Shown here piece by piece: positions 35,581 through 50,000 of a stretch of DNA of 64,000 nucleotides. The position numbers and the translations under genes were made by a program. The stretch covers positions 37,461 to 101,460 of the forward strand of contig JAHLWZ010000825.1 in the NCBI GenBank assembly GCA_020536535.1. Direction: 5' to 3'. Within the stretch, counting starts at the first letter, position 1; every line of letters starts with the position of its first letter. The notes under the pieces were generated by a model. It saw nothing but the letters and a program-made list of their open reading frames with translations. It ran no database searches and had not been told where the DNA came from. This stretch comes from Pelomyxa schiedti (taxonomy: Eukaryota > Evosea > Pelobiontida > Pelomyxidae).

Positions 35581-38040
35581 ATGTCAGGCGCTGCGTCTTT
35601 GTATGTGGTGTTTGTTATTATGGGAGCAGTGTGTGCCCGTGGGAAGTATGGCCTCGACAATGGGTTGGGTCTCACACCTCAGATGGGTTTCAACACATGG
35701 GTGTGGGACAAAAAAAAAAGAAACAAAAAGGAGGGGAAAAAGGTGCAACTAACTTTTTTTTTTTTTAGAATCACTTTGGGTGTGACATTAACGAGAGGTT
35801 GATTTACAAAACACTGGATTCCATGATTTCCACTGGCCTTTTTGATGCTGGATATGTAAGAAACAAAAACTCCCTTGGTGCTGCACCAACTAAATCACAT
35901 TATAGAATTATGTGAACTTGGATGATTGTGTGTTTCCAAAACTATTTACTTCCTTAATCATAAGCGTTCGAAAGGTTGGCAGCGTGCAAGGCACTCTAAT
36001 GGCACAATTATCCCTGACCCCATCGCGTTTCCTGATGGCATAAAGGTGCGACTAACTTTGAACAGTCATGGGGAAAAAACCAAACCTGTAACTTCAAACC
36101 TAGCCACTGGCAGACTATGCGCACAGTTTGGGGCTCAAGTTTGGGCTCTACAGTGATGCTGGTTACAAGACCTGTGCTGGCAGGCCTGGATCACTAGGCT
36201 ATGAAACAATTGATGCAGATACATGTTTGCCACTCTTTTTTGGGTCCATCTAATTTTCTTACCAGATGCCTCTTGGGGAGTTGACTATCTTAAGGTTTTA
36301 TATTTCCCTGTAAAACCGTACTAACTTTTTTTTAGTATGACAATTGTAACAATGATGGAACCAGTCCAAAGGTTCTTTTAGGTCCTCTATATTCACTCAC
36401 GCAGTGTAGGAACGTTACCCTGTAATGAGAGACGCATTGCTTGGTTCAGGTCGTTCCATCTTCTACAGTATGTGTGAATGGGGTGTGGAGGACCCAGCCA
36501 CTTGGGCAGAGCCTGTTGGCAACAGCTGGCGCACGACTGGTGACATAGGGGATTCTTGGCAAAGGTTTTTCCCTTGCCTTGATCTCCAATCTAATTTTGC
36601 AGTATGCTCTCCATTATAGAGTCTAACGATGCTTGGGCAGACTATGCCGGGCCTGGTGGATGGAACGATCCCGGTAAGTTTCCTTTACGGTGAGCAGGAG
36701 AGTGATTATTTTTTCCAGATATGCTAGAAGTCGGCAATGGTGGAATGACGTATGAAGAGTACAAAGTACCTTTTCTCTTGCTTCTTGCCTGTAATGAATA
36801 ACTCCAGACACATTTTTCCCTGTGGTGTTTGGCAAAAGCACCACTTTTAATTGGCTGTGATATAACTGATATCTCCAACGATACTCTATCCATTCTCACT
36901 GCCCCAGAAGTTTTAGCTGTGAGGTTCTCGTCCTTGGTTTTTCCGAGAATCTTTTCTCATTCTAAATCTTTCTAGTCAGGATCCACTTGGAGTACAAGGC
37001 AAAAAAGTTTTGTCCTCAACCTATTCCACACGGTATTTACTCCACACCATTCTCCTCTTCTAAATTATGAAGGAGTGCTCTTCAAGTTGTTGTGGAAGAC
37101 TGCAAGGGCATAAGTAATCAACGATGGGAGGTATAACGATTCTCAATCCGAGTAACATTTTGATTTCCGTCTCCCAGATTCTCTCTGATCGTTCCATAAG
37201 AAGCGAATCTACTGGCTTGTGTCTTGATGTTAGTGATTGTGGCCGGTCCGATGGGACGCTTGTTGAAGTAAAAGAAACACTACAGTATATAATGTACTGA
37301 TAAGAGATAGGTCTTTGACTGTCACATTGGTGAGAAACTTTCTTGTGATGAGTCCCTTAATCAGGTGAGACTGGTTGGGGGTATTTTCTTTCTCTTGCTT
37401 ACCTTGCCAAGGAATGGGAATTCGAGAATATGAACGGAACTGGAACCATAAAAAGCATGATGAACCTCGACCAGCGCATGTGTTTGGATGTTGCCGGGGG
37501 CACAGGGCCCACAGTAGAAATGTGGTAAGCATACCTAACATTGCCCCTTGAGTATACACCACATTGATTAGTTTCTAGGACCTGCAACTCTGGTACGAAC
37601 CAACAATGGACAACCAATAGCGACGGAACCATAACTTCAGTGGACATGTGCCTAACGGTTTATGATGGATCTGAAGAGCCCCTGGAAGTCTGGTATGCAC
37701 CTCTTTCCGATGGCTCTTCTGCAGTTATTCTCTTCAACAGAAAGTATGTTTGGGCGGAGTCTCCTCCATTCTACACTCCCGCTTACATAATAATTTGATA
37801 ATAAAGATACAGTTGCATGTCGTAATGAAACACACTCCTCGCGGGACACCAATAACACCAACTAAATCCAGGTCAATGGCGGCCGACATCACAGCACCTT
37901 TTTCAGTTGTCAATCAAAGTGGGTCTTGCCTTGTGCGGGACCTTTGGGCCAGGGAAGACATAGGCATATTTAAGGACTCTTTTACCAGCACAGTGGCGGC
38001 ACATGGGGTTACATTTGTGAAGATAACCCCTATGGACTAG
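35581..38040 (+). CDS. GH27 alpha-galactosidase with an inserted ricin-B lectin domain
   Basis: A multi-exon gene with a signal peptide ([14 protein letters not shown]) and then the GH27 start [13 protein letters not shown]. Family motifs follow: [31 protein letters not shown]; the nucleophile region [31 protein letters not shown]; and the acid/base region [12 protein letters not shown]. After [11 protein letters not shown] comes a beta-trefoil of about 150 residues with QxW-type repeats (NQRWE, EWEFEN, NQQWTTN) and CLDV motifs ([18 protein letters not shown]). The GH27 C-terminal sheet then resumes with [20 protein letters not shown] and ends [12 protein letters not shown]. It should remove terminal alpha-galactose from secreted or ingested glycans, with the lectin part binding galactose-type sugars. 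The 3' end lies 56 bases from the HUWE1-like stop. Confidence 0.85.
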
Positions 38041-38096
38041 GGAAGGAACTAGCCGGAAAATTTTTTTATTTTTAAACAGATAAACGAACAACAAAT

Positions 38097-41000
38097 TTAT
38101 GCGAAGCCAAAGCCTTCACACCCTTCACGGACAGCCAACAAGAGCTTCTCCTTTAGTATCTTTGTTTGAGATGTTAGGAGACAGGGTGAGAAGGAAGCGG
38201 AGTGGAACTTCATAGGTTTGATACTCTGGGAGGTCGAGCTGATTGTAACAGGTGTGTGCCGTGGGTAAACCTTCCGTGCGGTAGGCCTTGTGTATTTTGA
38301 AGCCATTACCGAACATGCCGGATAGTGCTTTGAAGCCCTCGAGGGGCACCTTGGAGGAGCCGGTGACAAACTGGAGAAGTTGGGCTCTCTCTTGCTGTCC
38401 GAAGTCCTGTACAACTTGCCAAAACCAATGGATTTGTGGTGATTCACTTGTGTAACCATGGTATTCCGTGTGAGTACGAAGATCATCAATGTTAATGTCA
38501 GGAAGACCACTGCCAACAAGTTACTGGGTGATGTGAGGAAACGCGCCGCTACCTGATAAGAAGCTCAAGCTCAGTTTCAGTAAATATCGAAATCAGCTGC
38601 GCTGGGATAAGGTCATGAAATCCAGCAAGGAAGTTATTGATCTGGTTTTGGATGGATCCTGTCAAACGATGTTCAACATAGAGCTTGATGTATTCGTGCT
38701 TGTTTTCGTTTGTAACGAGGGTATTTTTTCCTCCAGGCTTCAATTCATGTTGTTGAGGCCGACCAAAAGCATCGTGATCAGACGTGAAGTATATTTCTGG
38801 AGTATCTGTGACGTTGTTCTAGGAAAGTTTGAGTACATTAAAAAAAAAAAAAAAAAAAAGAAGAAGAAAGACAGAAACCTGTAAAACCCATAGCAAAGTT
38901 TTATACAACTGGTGGTCTACACACTCCATATCTTTTAAAGAGACCTCCTAAGAGAAATAAGACCAACCAACACAAAACAGCTTTGTGTACCTGCCCAAGG
39001 ATGTGCTTGTAGAAGGATCTGGTGAAATGAGCATCGAGCTGATGGCCATCATGGAGAGCTTTTCCAACAACTCTTCCCACAAACTGGTAATAAATTAATT
39101 TGGGGTAAAATGTAGTTGAACCACTTTGAAATAATCGAGGTGATCGGGGTTCACGTTGCTCAGAATGTTTGGTTGGAACGCGCGATCAGCAGTTGCTAGG
39201 AAGAATTGGATGCAAAGAAACAAAAGGAAAAACTTGTACCTCGGAACAATCCATATAGAGGGTTAAACATCTCTGATTGTTGGTTAGTCCTGTACAGTGA
39301 GTGGAATAATACCTTTAGATATAACTTGGTACCACTCCTTTGTGAGGCCACCTGCATCAATGCCTATCCACACGGTTATTCCCTCCAGGACATTCCTTGT
39401 AGTTTAAAATAACCTTCTTCTCCTTGGAATCTCACTGAAAGTCTCCCTTTAAGTTCTGGTGCTTTGCGCATGCGTAGTTGGTGGAATGACTCCTCAAAAA
39501 TTTTATCTCTGCTAACATGTAGCACAAGGGGGGGTAGACTGAGGGGCTGTTAGTTCACTACCAAAGTGTTCAGTGTTACCTTTCGTGCTCTTCTTTAAGT
39601 TCTTGTAACTTGCTTCGGAAGTACACGCACTTGTTGTCGAAGTCTATCATACGGGGGGTGTGGGTAACCATCAGGGAGAATGCTCCACCAAGTAGAGCTG
39701 AGTTGTGGCGTATCAGGTCATTGAGTAAAGCTCTGTACTTCTCCACAAACGAATGGAAGGCCTGCATATCAGAATCTGAAGCCAATATTAAGATAACGTG
39801 GTAGTGGAATGTACACACTCGAATCTGTGCTAGGTACTGATGCACTGACTGGGGAAGAGGCAGAACTGGAAGTGGTAGAAGTTGTTGTAACTTGAGTTTG
39901 GGTTGAAGAGGAGCTCCTTAGTTTACTAATAGACGATGCAGGTTTCGAGTTTCTTTCTCCAAGAATCGATGATGAAACCACAAAAAACATCTGTATAATG
40001 GGCAGAAGCAAAGATGCAGCAGGAGACGACTGTTTCTCCTTCGAAGTCTTCTTCAGTGAGGAAACTACTTCAGAAACACTGGCTGGTGCCGCAGCAGATT
40101 TCTTCTCTGGTGCAACCTCAAGCAAATTCAAGCAACCAAACATTTCATCCCAGAGTGGTTGTAGATGTAGTTTTCCCCCTTTGGACAACAGCATTTCTTT
40201 TTGGGGGCTTAGGGAAATTAGAGTCCTTATAAGCCGCAGTAAATTCTGTGCTGGAGTAGAGGCCATACTAAACATGGCAATCACAGCTGCTGGGTTCAAA
40301 CCCGGTGTATTCAACTTGAGGTGCAGTTCTGAAAGATGATTTACAACACTCTGAAGCATTTTCTGCGATGTTTCCACCATCTCATTACACAACACAATCA
40401 AATTTTCTGGATGTTGCGCCAAACGCTTAATGCACCTATTGGTGTAGCGGTAGGTTTGCTCTGTGCATTCAAGTGAAATGACTTTGACCAAACACCCCAG
40501 AGATTCAGAATCTACTTGAGGGCAAGGAAGAGGTTTTGGTGTAGCAGGGGTTGTTGTGGTTTCAGGTGCAGCCATTGGGTCCTGCGTTGCTCCATTCGTG
40601 GGTAGAGGAGGAGCTGTCTTCTCAGGATCTGGTGTAGCATCAGAACCTGGAGCCTCAGTGTTCCTCAAATGCACAGAAATGGGTTTTGTAGCAAGTTCAA
40701 GCAATTCCACAAGCTTGCTAGTTTGATCGCTACTGCTTACAAACGGAGGTACGCTCAGAAGCCTGCATATTGGTGAGGAATATGAGATACCAAACAAATA
40801 AAACCTTAACAATGATGATAATACTCCTTGTTCTTCTTTATTAGACAGCAACATCTCACAGACATGACTATTTGACTTAGCGAGATTAGAGAGATATCCC
40901 ACGATTAACTGAACTGTTTTGGCTGGGGGATGTGAAGAAACTAGCTTGAATTGGGCATTGCTGTATTCTATTATCAGTGGGTGAATGGGGTGCTCTAGTG

Positions 41001-44000
41001 GTGAGAAATGATTGCTTAGTTGAGGAGAAATGGCAAGCGCCTCTGATTCCCTAAGAACTTGGTCAAGTGATTTGGGCTGGGGCGGCTCCAGTATAGAAAT
41101 AACTGGATCCAACGTTGGTTTAGAGTGCTGATGCAGACCAGATGTGAGTATTGTCAATAACCCAGCAATGACTGGGTCTTCAAGGTATGGAACACTACAA
41201 AGATACGATAGAAGTCTTCCACAAGGAAGCTTATCTGCACATTCAAGGTACAATAACCTTAAAATAATGCTCAGCTGCCTTGTAGAAATGAATGTTGCTT
41301 CTTCTACATTGGAGGCATGTTGTAGAGCTGTTTTCGTTGAAGTAGTGGAATGGGCATGTGAAATGCGAGAGTGAAGACCAGAGCTGGGTGGAGGATTCAA
41401 GGCGGAGTACATCCTATCTATACGGGAGGTATAACTATTGGCAGCCCTCTCACGAACTAAATGGGCCTCGGCAGCAACAGCAGGTGGCAGAGTCTCTAGT
41501 ACAGAATCATCCACGGTTAGTAAAACCTCCTCGCGCAAGTCTGGAGTCAGAGTAGCAATGAAGTCTGCTAAATTCATTTCTGTTGCGTTACGGGGATCCG
41601 CCGGTTGTGCTTCCCGTAATAGACGCTCTTGGTCTTCAAGAAGTTCAGCTTGGATATCTGGAGGCAACTGTGCCAAAACTGAGGGATCTGTTCCAGGTAT
41701 AATCGTGCTTGTCTGGGGCAAGGATGGTGGTGGAGCGGGGCGAGAAAGACGTGAAGCTAATACTTCGTCTTGGATTTCAGGTGGGAGGGCTTGTAGGAAA
41801 GTGGGGTCAATTTCTGGTGCTGGAGTGCTTGTAAGAGGAGTGCTGGTTGTACTTTGTGTGACTGGTACAGCACCATCTCCAGGAATTGTAGGGGGGGATT
41901 GCACCGCAAGGGTTGGCGGGTTCGAGGGAGTAGTGGGAGTGGAATCTACAACAGAGGGCTGTGATATTACTGAACTCTCCTTTTCTGTTGATACTACCTC
42001 TAAAGGGTGGTAAGCTATGATGAGAAGAAAACTACAAACCTGGTACTGGGGCAGGGGAGAGTACATTGGGTGCAGCCTGATTGATTGCTGGAGTGGGAGG
42101 TATGGGAGCTGGGATGACGACGGGTGGTATGGGAGTGGGTACCTCTGTAACTTGGGCTGGTGAAATTGGAGAGGAAGTCTGAGAGCCTGATGCCAACTGT
42201 GACTGTGAATTGGTTGTATTGGAAGCAAAAATTTGTTCCAGTGATGCGTGTAATGCTTCCATTAAGGAGTTTGTACTTGTTCCACTCTCAGTGGGTGTAC
42301 GTACAGAAAGCTGAGGGATATTAGACGTAGTAGGAGTTCTAAGCTCAGGAGCGCTGGTGTCACTGGTGAGATGCTGTGGAGGAGGTGATGAACCCCTTGA
42401 GACTTGGGCCAACGCTTCAGTCCACATTGAAGTGATATCACTAGGTAAGGGTTGTGGTGCCTTGCTGGAATCTTTTATTTCCATGGAAGGTTGGGTTACT
42501 TGTACTGCAGTAATAATTTCAGCCTCCAGGGACTGTAGATCTCTTATTTGGCGCTCTGTGGGGGCACTTCCATCAGCAGTCCACATAGAGGCACGTGTCA
42601 ACTGGGGCTGGGATGTGCGCTGTATTCGAAGTTCTTCTGATGCAAGCATGTTTACACCTCTCTCCAGGGTATGTAATCTGCGGAGTAATGCTGTTTCCTC
42701 CATCATCCTTGCTGCCAATGGTGAAGAACTCCGAGGCATCCTTGTCCATGACGGTACTCTACTTTGTTGGAGAGGATCCAGAATGGCACTCAAACTACTC
42801 TCAACACTATTGTCCTCCTCGTCCTCATAATCAGACACAGGACTCTCATTCCCCTCTGCTGCAGACTGGTTTTCTCCATCATTGTTTTCTTCATCTTCAT
42901 CATCTTCATCCTCTTCATTTTCGTCCTCATCTGTTCCTCGGGCTCCAGCGTCGCTAGATAGTCCATCGGCATCCATTTCCAGGTGTCTGATTATTGATGA
43001 TATCTCTGGGAAACGACTGCTCGCATCCACCTCCATAGCAGCTTCCCCACTTGGTAATGCTGCAGATTCCAACCTCACAGGTGCCAAGCTGGGTGTTGTA
43101 GAGGCAGAGGTAGATGCCGAAGCAGAGGGTGTTGAGGTAAAAGTAGGAATAGAGGGATTGACAGGAACTTCCAGAGGTTCAAATGGTTGTAAGACTGGAA
43201 GACGTGCGTCATTTATTAGTCTTGGACCCCCAAATCGGTTGTATTCACGTGAGGAAATGCGGAGTCCTGCTGTATTAGAGATACCTTCGGGATCAAATTC
43301 AACTGTGTTCCACGAATTAGATCCACTAGACAGCTCAGCACTTAAAATGTCACGGAAAGTGTTTGCACTTGGAGGGGGTCTTCCCCCAGCACTAAGAAGA
43401 GAATAGAGAGATGCCCCAGTGGCAGCTGAAGTTGATGTGGGAGCTACTGGGGGGTTGGGTTTGTACAAGGTGTTCCGTACTAAAACTTCCATTACATGCA
43501 CTATCGATTGTACTAAAGTAGTGGTTCCACAAACGGATGGTTCTAGTTTATCAAGAGCCACTGTAAGGAGAGAAATTGCTTTCCCTTTAACAAGAAACTC
43601 GAGAAGGATGTTTGAGAACTGGGGAGGGAGCGTAAAGAGATAATTACAAATTTCTGGAGTACAGTCAGTGGAGGGGAGTAGGAAATAAAATGTACCAATG
43701 AGTTTAAAAAGACGGGTTGGCAAGACCATACTGCCGTACTCCATTCCCGTTATTTCTCCTTCCAAGAAAGATGAAATTTCCTGTGCTACACACTTGCACC
43801 CTTGTTCTGTTGAACAGAGTGTTGAAAGCAATGGCGTCGTTACTGCCAACGCTCTTTCATCTATTTGTTGGAGAACTTCATCAAGTAATTTGTGCAGAAA
43901 AGTGGCGCCGGAACAATGTAATAGCGTATCAACAAGGGAATTGGATGACTTGAGAATTTCGTAGAGCAGCTCTAATACCTTGGTGAAATTGAAGAGTGGA

Positions 44001-47000
44001 GTTATCTTCCTACTCTCGGCATCAGTTTTTGTACTACCCAAAGATGTTTGAACACGGGAAATGAATTGAGCTATAATCTGGCTCTGCAACTCACTTGCCT
44101 TGGATTTATCAGTACTCATATCATCAGGTTTCTTTTCCTCTGAAAGCTTCTCTGTACTCACTGCGTTCTCCTGGGGTTTTGAGTCCCCAGAAATGTTTGG
44201 GGCAGTGTCGGACGACTGCACTGAACTGGAGGATTGGGTAGGACTGTTAGTAATCACTGGAACACTTGTTGGTGAATGTATTTCTGTGGCTGAAGTAGAT
44301 GAAGGGGCAAGCCCTGCTTTCAGTGGGCGTAGTTTAATCCCTCCTGAACGATCTAATTCACAGAGGTTTCTAACAGAAGCGAGAAAAATAGGCTTATTGC
44401 GCAAACAGAGAGGTGCCATCTGCTCCAAAAATTGTTGAATAGGCACCCTCGCAGAAAGAGAACTCTTGATATGGCTTTCCATGGTAGTTTGGAGGAATTG
44501 TGGATCTTCTAGCACATGTCGTATTATAGTCACTAAAGGATGATTATGGAAGAATACTAGTCAACTGTCAAGAACAAAACTTACAGGCATGAAACGCGCA
44601 TGCTGATACATGCTTTGGTTCTGTAGTTGAGAACACAGTGCAGTTAAGAAGAGCTTCCACACCACCAATTTGTACGAATTTGCATGCCACATCGTAGTCC
44701 ATTGTCAGACGGGCAATTAAAATGAGAGCACAACGACTAGCCTGTCATAGATTTAAAAAAAGGTGAGAATAGGGCTGCATACATAGGAATTTAAAATAGA
44801 TTTCCGTAAAGCAGTTATTGAAGAGGTGAGAAGTTGGGTTGCCAGCGAGATATCAACTGTAGCACCCGAAACAATAGCATCAAGTACACGAAGAGCTGCA
44901 CCAAAAGCAGCCCACTTAGAAGCAAGTAACTTGATATCCTCTACATCGGTGTCCTTGGGCAAGGTGTATTCCACAAGGGATTGCACCACTGACAGTGTTT
45001 TTGTGTAAAGGTGGGGTGCTGTGTCAAATACCTCCCTCAGTGATGGAAGAAGAGAGGTGAGGAGGAGCAGTACGGTTGAAGTTTCTTGAAGTTGTGCGGA
45101 AGTAGATTCCGGAACAGGATCTGGATTAGGCTGCAATGCTTCAAGCAAGAGGGAGAGTACACTAACAGAATCTTCATTGCTCCTTTTCGCTATCGTTATA
45201 AATATGTCAACAACCGAGCTGAAAACTGATGCAATGTCATAGTTCTGCCTGAGGAGATCCAACAAGGCATTCAGTATGTAACGGGGGTTGGTCAGTGGGA
45301 GAACATCAGCGGAGGAAGTTGTAGAAGCCGTTACAGTGGAAGATGTTGCAGTTGAGGGGGTAGTAGTTGTGGTAGAGGTTTCTTGGATAGAAGGTAAGGG
45401 AACAATTGGGGGAGGGTTTGTGGAAGAAGACAGCTTAATGGGTGTTTCAGAGGAGGCACCTGGGGGTTGCTCCTGAGAAAGGGACAGCGCCATTGCAAGC
45501 TCCTCATCATCCATTCCTATTAATTCTTCCTCTGGAATGGGAGGTCCGGTGTATGGAGCAGAGGGGGCAGTTGTTGAACTTGCTGGAGTAACAGAAACAA
45601 GTGACATAGCGATTGCTGCGGCAAGATCGTCATCCTCTTTGACTTCTGGAGGATTGTTCAAAAGCCAGTCCTAGGTTTGTTGTTGGGAAAAAGAAAAATC
45701 TTGTCAGCAAGATATACCGTAATTCTTGGAATGGATGTTCCCTTGGGGAGTACTTTCCACGCCTGTAGAATATGCTCCCGTGTAAAACCCAGTTCCTAAA
45801 TTGGTAAGAATAGCCTATGGTTATGAGAGGTACTTGAAGTTGTGTAATAACAGTTTCAGGAAAAGCCGACTTGCTCTTGTCCTTTGTCTGAAGTTTGACT
45901 TTGGACTCTTCCATCTCTTGCATAAGGTGAAATTTGATAGATTCAAATGCCAGGGCCGCCAGAGCAGGTGGGAGATGCTTCTCTATGACGCTGCCACCAC
46001 CCCAGACTGTGTAGACAATCGAGGACAGTTCACCTTGCACCGAAGAAACAAATTCGTGAGGATCAAAGGATCCAGTCAAATCAGGTAACTTCTGTGTGAG
46101 CATCTGAGCTGTTACTTCAGCACTCATGACAGATTCCTTATCCATTGTCCTCCTGATTGTAGGTTACATAGATTCATAGATAAGATATTAACACACTGGA
46201 ATAGATCAGCGAAGGAACAAAGAGTTTTGGTACGCTGCTTTCCTTGCTTTTCACTGCCTTCTAGAAAGGAAGTGAGAGGCTGCTTTTCCTAGGGGACTTA
46301 TACCGTAGTTAATTGCCCAAGAAAGTTGCTCAGAAAGAAGAGTGAAGAACCCTGCTCGTCTCAAGTGATATAAAAAGAGGGTGTGGGTTTTATGCCGATC
46401 ATCAAACAGCATAAGTTTCAGTGCCTCTATGTTGGAGTCATAAAGGAGGCAGAACGAGTAGAGAGTACCTAAAACATATCTCAAGTAGCCATGTCGAGAA
46501 GCCTCTGGAACTTGGTTTGCCCAGGACAGGTGATTGCACCAAGTCTTGCTAAAGCCCAGGGAGAGTGTGTGCAGTGGCTTATCATCTGAAAGTGGCTAAG
46601 AAAGGGTGATTTTATTTCTATCGTACTTTGATGGCGACCGACGGGGATAGTAAGTGCTAGGGAAAGAGCACTGGACAGAGCATGCAAAGCCAATCCTATA
46701 ATATTACGATCATTTCTTTAAAAAAAAAGTTAATATCTCCACGAACCTGAGAGAGAAAGAATAGGAGGGTAATCTGCGCGTTTATGCTCCAATTTGAAGG
46801 CAGACATGTCCGAAAATAACAATCGCTGCAGTAAACCCAGTTTGGAAAATACTTCAGTTCCAATAGGGGTCACCCACTCGCTCTGCATTTTTTATTGCCG
46901 TTAGAACAAAAAGAAAAGGGGCGGGGACGGCGCGGGGGGGCGGCGGGGGGAGAACCATCAGTTGCAGAGCCTTATTCCCGTAACTATCGTGTAGAAGTCC

Positions 47001-50000
47001 ATTAAGTATGTTGGTCGTGTGGTTGATCATTGCCAGAGGTGGCTCTACTTGAGGTAGTATCTTGTGGAAATATAATGTTCCGTTTTCCCAACCCACAACA
47101 GTTTTGCTCAGCAGTTCAAATGTTTGATGTAAAGAGGCGATTACACCTTGCAGAATTTGGGGAGCACGTGTGACTAAGCAGTGAAAAACATTGTCAAATA
47201 AGGCAGGGTGTGCTTGGTTCTGAGAAAAGAATATCGGCGGAAAAGGTGTCCCAGCAAGTTTGGTCAACGCAACAACCCCTCCGTTATTAATGAAAGAACT
47301 GGCATTTTCTTGAACAGAAAATATCCCCTGTACAACCAAATTACAACCTGCAGAAGAGAGAGTAGGGTGAAGTACCTCTAGAAGGCAAGATGAAAAAGAT
47401 GAAAAAACCCACAGAAACGCAGGAGTATCACAGGTTTGAACCTGTTGGTCGTATGGTATTATTCCCTCCTCCACGTCGATCAGTTGGCATTTCTATTATC
47501 TTTAGTGGAAAATACCAGAAATCTTGGGAGTAAACCTCGCAATTAGGGCCGGAAATCGGACCACATATTGCACCTGAGCGGTCTTTACCGCAGTAGTGGC
47601 AGCCTGTGACACCCTTCTTAGATGCTTGCCTATGCTGGTATATAGATGTAGTCTCATTGTCACCCTCCTTGACAGAAGTAGAAACCGTGGATGAGGTACT
47701 AGACACAGGCGGTACAGTGTTGAGGTCCTTTGCAGGTTCGTTGGACACAGTTGAAGCACAGGAGGAAACTTTCTCTTTATCCCTTTTATATTGTGCCTTG
47801 CGTTCACGTTCTTCTTGCTCACGTTGTGGTGCACCAGAAGCAACATCCTCAGCAATTTTTGTAACTCTCCCCAGAATCGTGAGGCAAACTTGACTGACGA
47901 GAGGCTATTGATGCTAAGTTTAATACACAAGAGGGACACCCGAACCTTGAATTCTGAATAATGACGGCTCAGATCCGCTAAACCAAGAGCTGTGGAAAGT
48001 GACATAAATTTATAGAACATACGACTGGGCACATACACAAACGGGAAACCGTGCGTGAGTCCATAGAGACTACGACTTTCGGTGAAATCATTTTTTCAAA
48101 GAATTCCTCCACACAGTGTGCCTCTAAGAATTGTCAGACTGATTGGTCACGATTGGGCAACTTACCAAGGATACCAGTCAGAGCCTTCTTGCTCAGGCAT
48201 AATGCACTAATAACGGAAGGTACGACAGACATAAACCATGGGTATTGTGGAAAATCAGGGGATGATAAGACACTGAGAAAACTCTTGGGACTAAGCAGGC
48301 CTAAGAACCGACAGCGAAAGGTGAGAGGTACTTACACTTCTAGAGACTCTAGTGTAGCATAGGCTGTGGGCTCTTCATTCAGTATACGAGAAAATGTTTT
48401 TGATGCCAAGCTTGTTTGTTGTAAGGCGTTTTATTTTGTTGCTGTTATTGCATACCAAAGTAGTCTGTCACCTAGGACTTGTGGATTCTTAAATACTATT
48501 GCAAGGAGTGTGGGTAATTCTTCTGCTTGGACAATGCTCATCAATGACTTGGGAAATAAGTAAGAAAGAGCATAAAGTAGAAAGGTGGACAACCTGAGGA
48601 AGCATCAAGAGAAGAACGCGGAACATACTCTGTATCACGGCTTTGGTAGCTTTTGGTGAACAAAAAATATCCTTTGAGGGAGTCGGTTGCCCCCGTTCTG
48701 TAGATGTTCCCTCAGTACCAGACAGAGAAGTTGCTGTTTCAGCGGAAGTTGCAGCTTCGGCTGCCGGTATTCCGGTAAATGGTAGTGGTTGGGTGAGCAG
48801 GCCTTTTAGTTCAACTGATATACGGGAAATGAGATCTTCTATGAACCCGATGTCATGCAGAGTTGCAGCATTGCTATGGAAATAAAGGGGTTCAGCCTGG
48901 AAAAGTTTCCTTTCAACAAACCTGTGTTTTGAACTTAGCCATGTCTCAAAGATGGAACAGATTTGAGGTAAAAGTGAATAGAAGTCAATTGTCTGTACTC
49001 GTATCAATGGAGCCATTGAGGAAAAACTCCCCGAGAGATGAAGTGCCTGTGCCCCTGCGGCTGGAATTATTAGTGAAAGAGTAAGCATGCACAGAGGAAA
49101 AACTCACTATTTTCTGCAATTGCACGAACAAATTTGAATAGCTCAAAGATGAAGTCTGCGTTAAAAAGAGGATCTTGCACGGATGTTGTTGTAGAGGCAA
49201 CAATAAGGGAAACAGACTTCCTTATCAAAGAAGGTAACAAGCCATTGTGGGCATCTTGGTTTTGTTTTGAAGGAAGAACGGTTAAAACGATACAAAGGAA
49301 CAAGAATACAAACTGCATCCACATGCAGTCAAAATTTGTTCTAAGAAGCTTTGCCCATTTTGTGCTGCCTCAGTACACAGAACAGTCATCAGACGAAGGC
49401 ACATGACCCTCAGCATAGACAAATATGACTCTCCTCTTCCATTCAGACCTTCAATTGGTCCACACTTAAGAACATCAGCCATCTCATCAACGACTTCAAT
49501 ATCTTCCGCTGATCGAGCGAACCGACCACATAGAAGTGTATTTTTGGCTAATAGTCTAATCAAGGCCCACATCAACAGAGACTGCTTTTTGGCACTGCTT
49601 TTTATAAACCGTATCCTTATATAGAGTGGTATATGCAACTGGGGAGGCACGGCAAAACGCGCCACAGTGGCATTGAAGATCGATAACGAAGTTTCTTGGA
49701 GCTGATGCAGTTTTGGTATATGAATGATTGTAACCTTGGGAGATGGAGACGAGCTGGCAGTCTTGTGGGAAATTTAAATTTGGATCTTTACATTGGGATA
49801 CTTACTTTCTCAGGAGTCTTCAAAAACTCGAGATGTAGGGTAGTCACAGACTCTGGAACATCATTTGGGGCCTCAACTGACAAGAACAATCCAAGTGGTG
49901 CACAGTTCTGCTTACCTCCCCATCCTCGAGCTAGCTCACTCAACACCTGGGAAAGAGCGGCATTTGTGTGCACAACACTGTGAGGATCTGCTAACAATTG

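Noticed and set aside
38841-38860. Poly-A run as a retroposed tail or polyadenylation site
   Set aside because: It sits inside an intron of the minus-strand HECT ligase gene as a simple A/T tract, with no target-site duplication or inserted copy beside it.
40280-40310. tRNA-like GGGTTCAAACCCGG stem near 40290
   Set aside because: It lies in the coding frame of the HECT ligase (GLNPAAVIA), and no acceptor stem or anticodon arm can be drawn around it.
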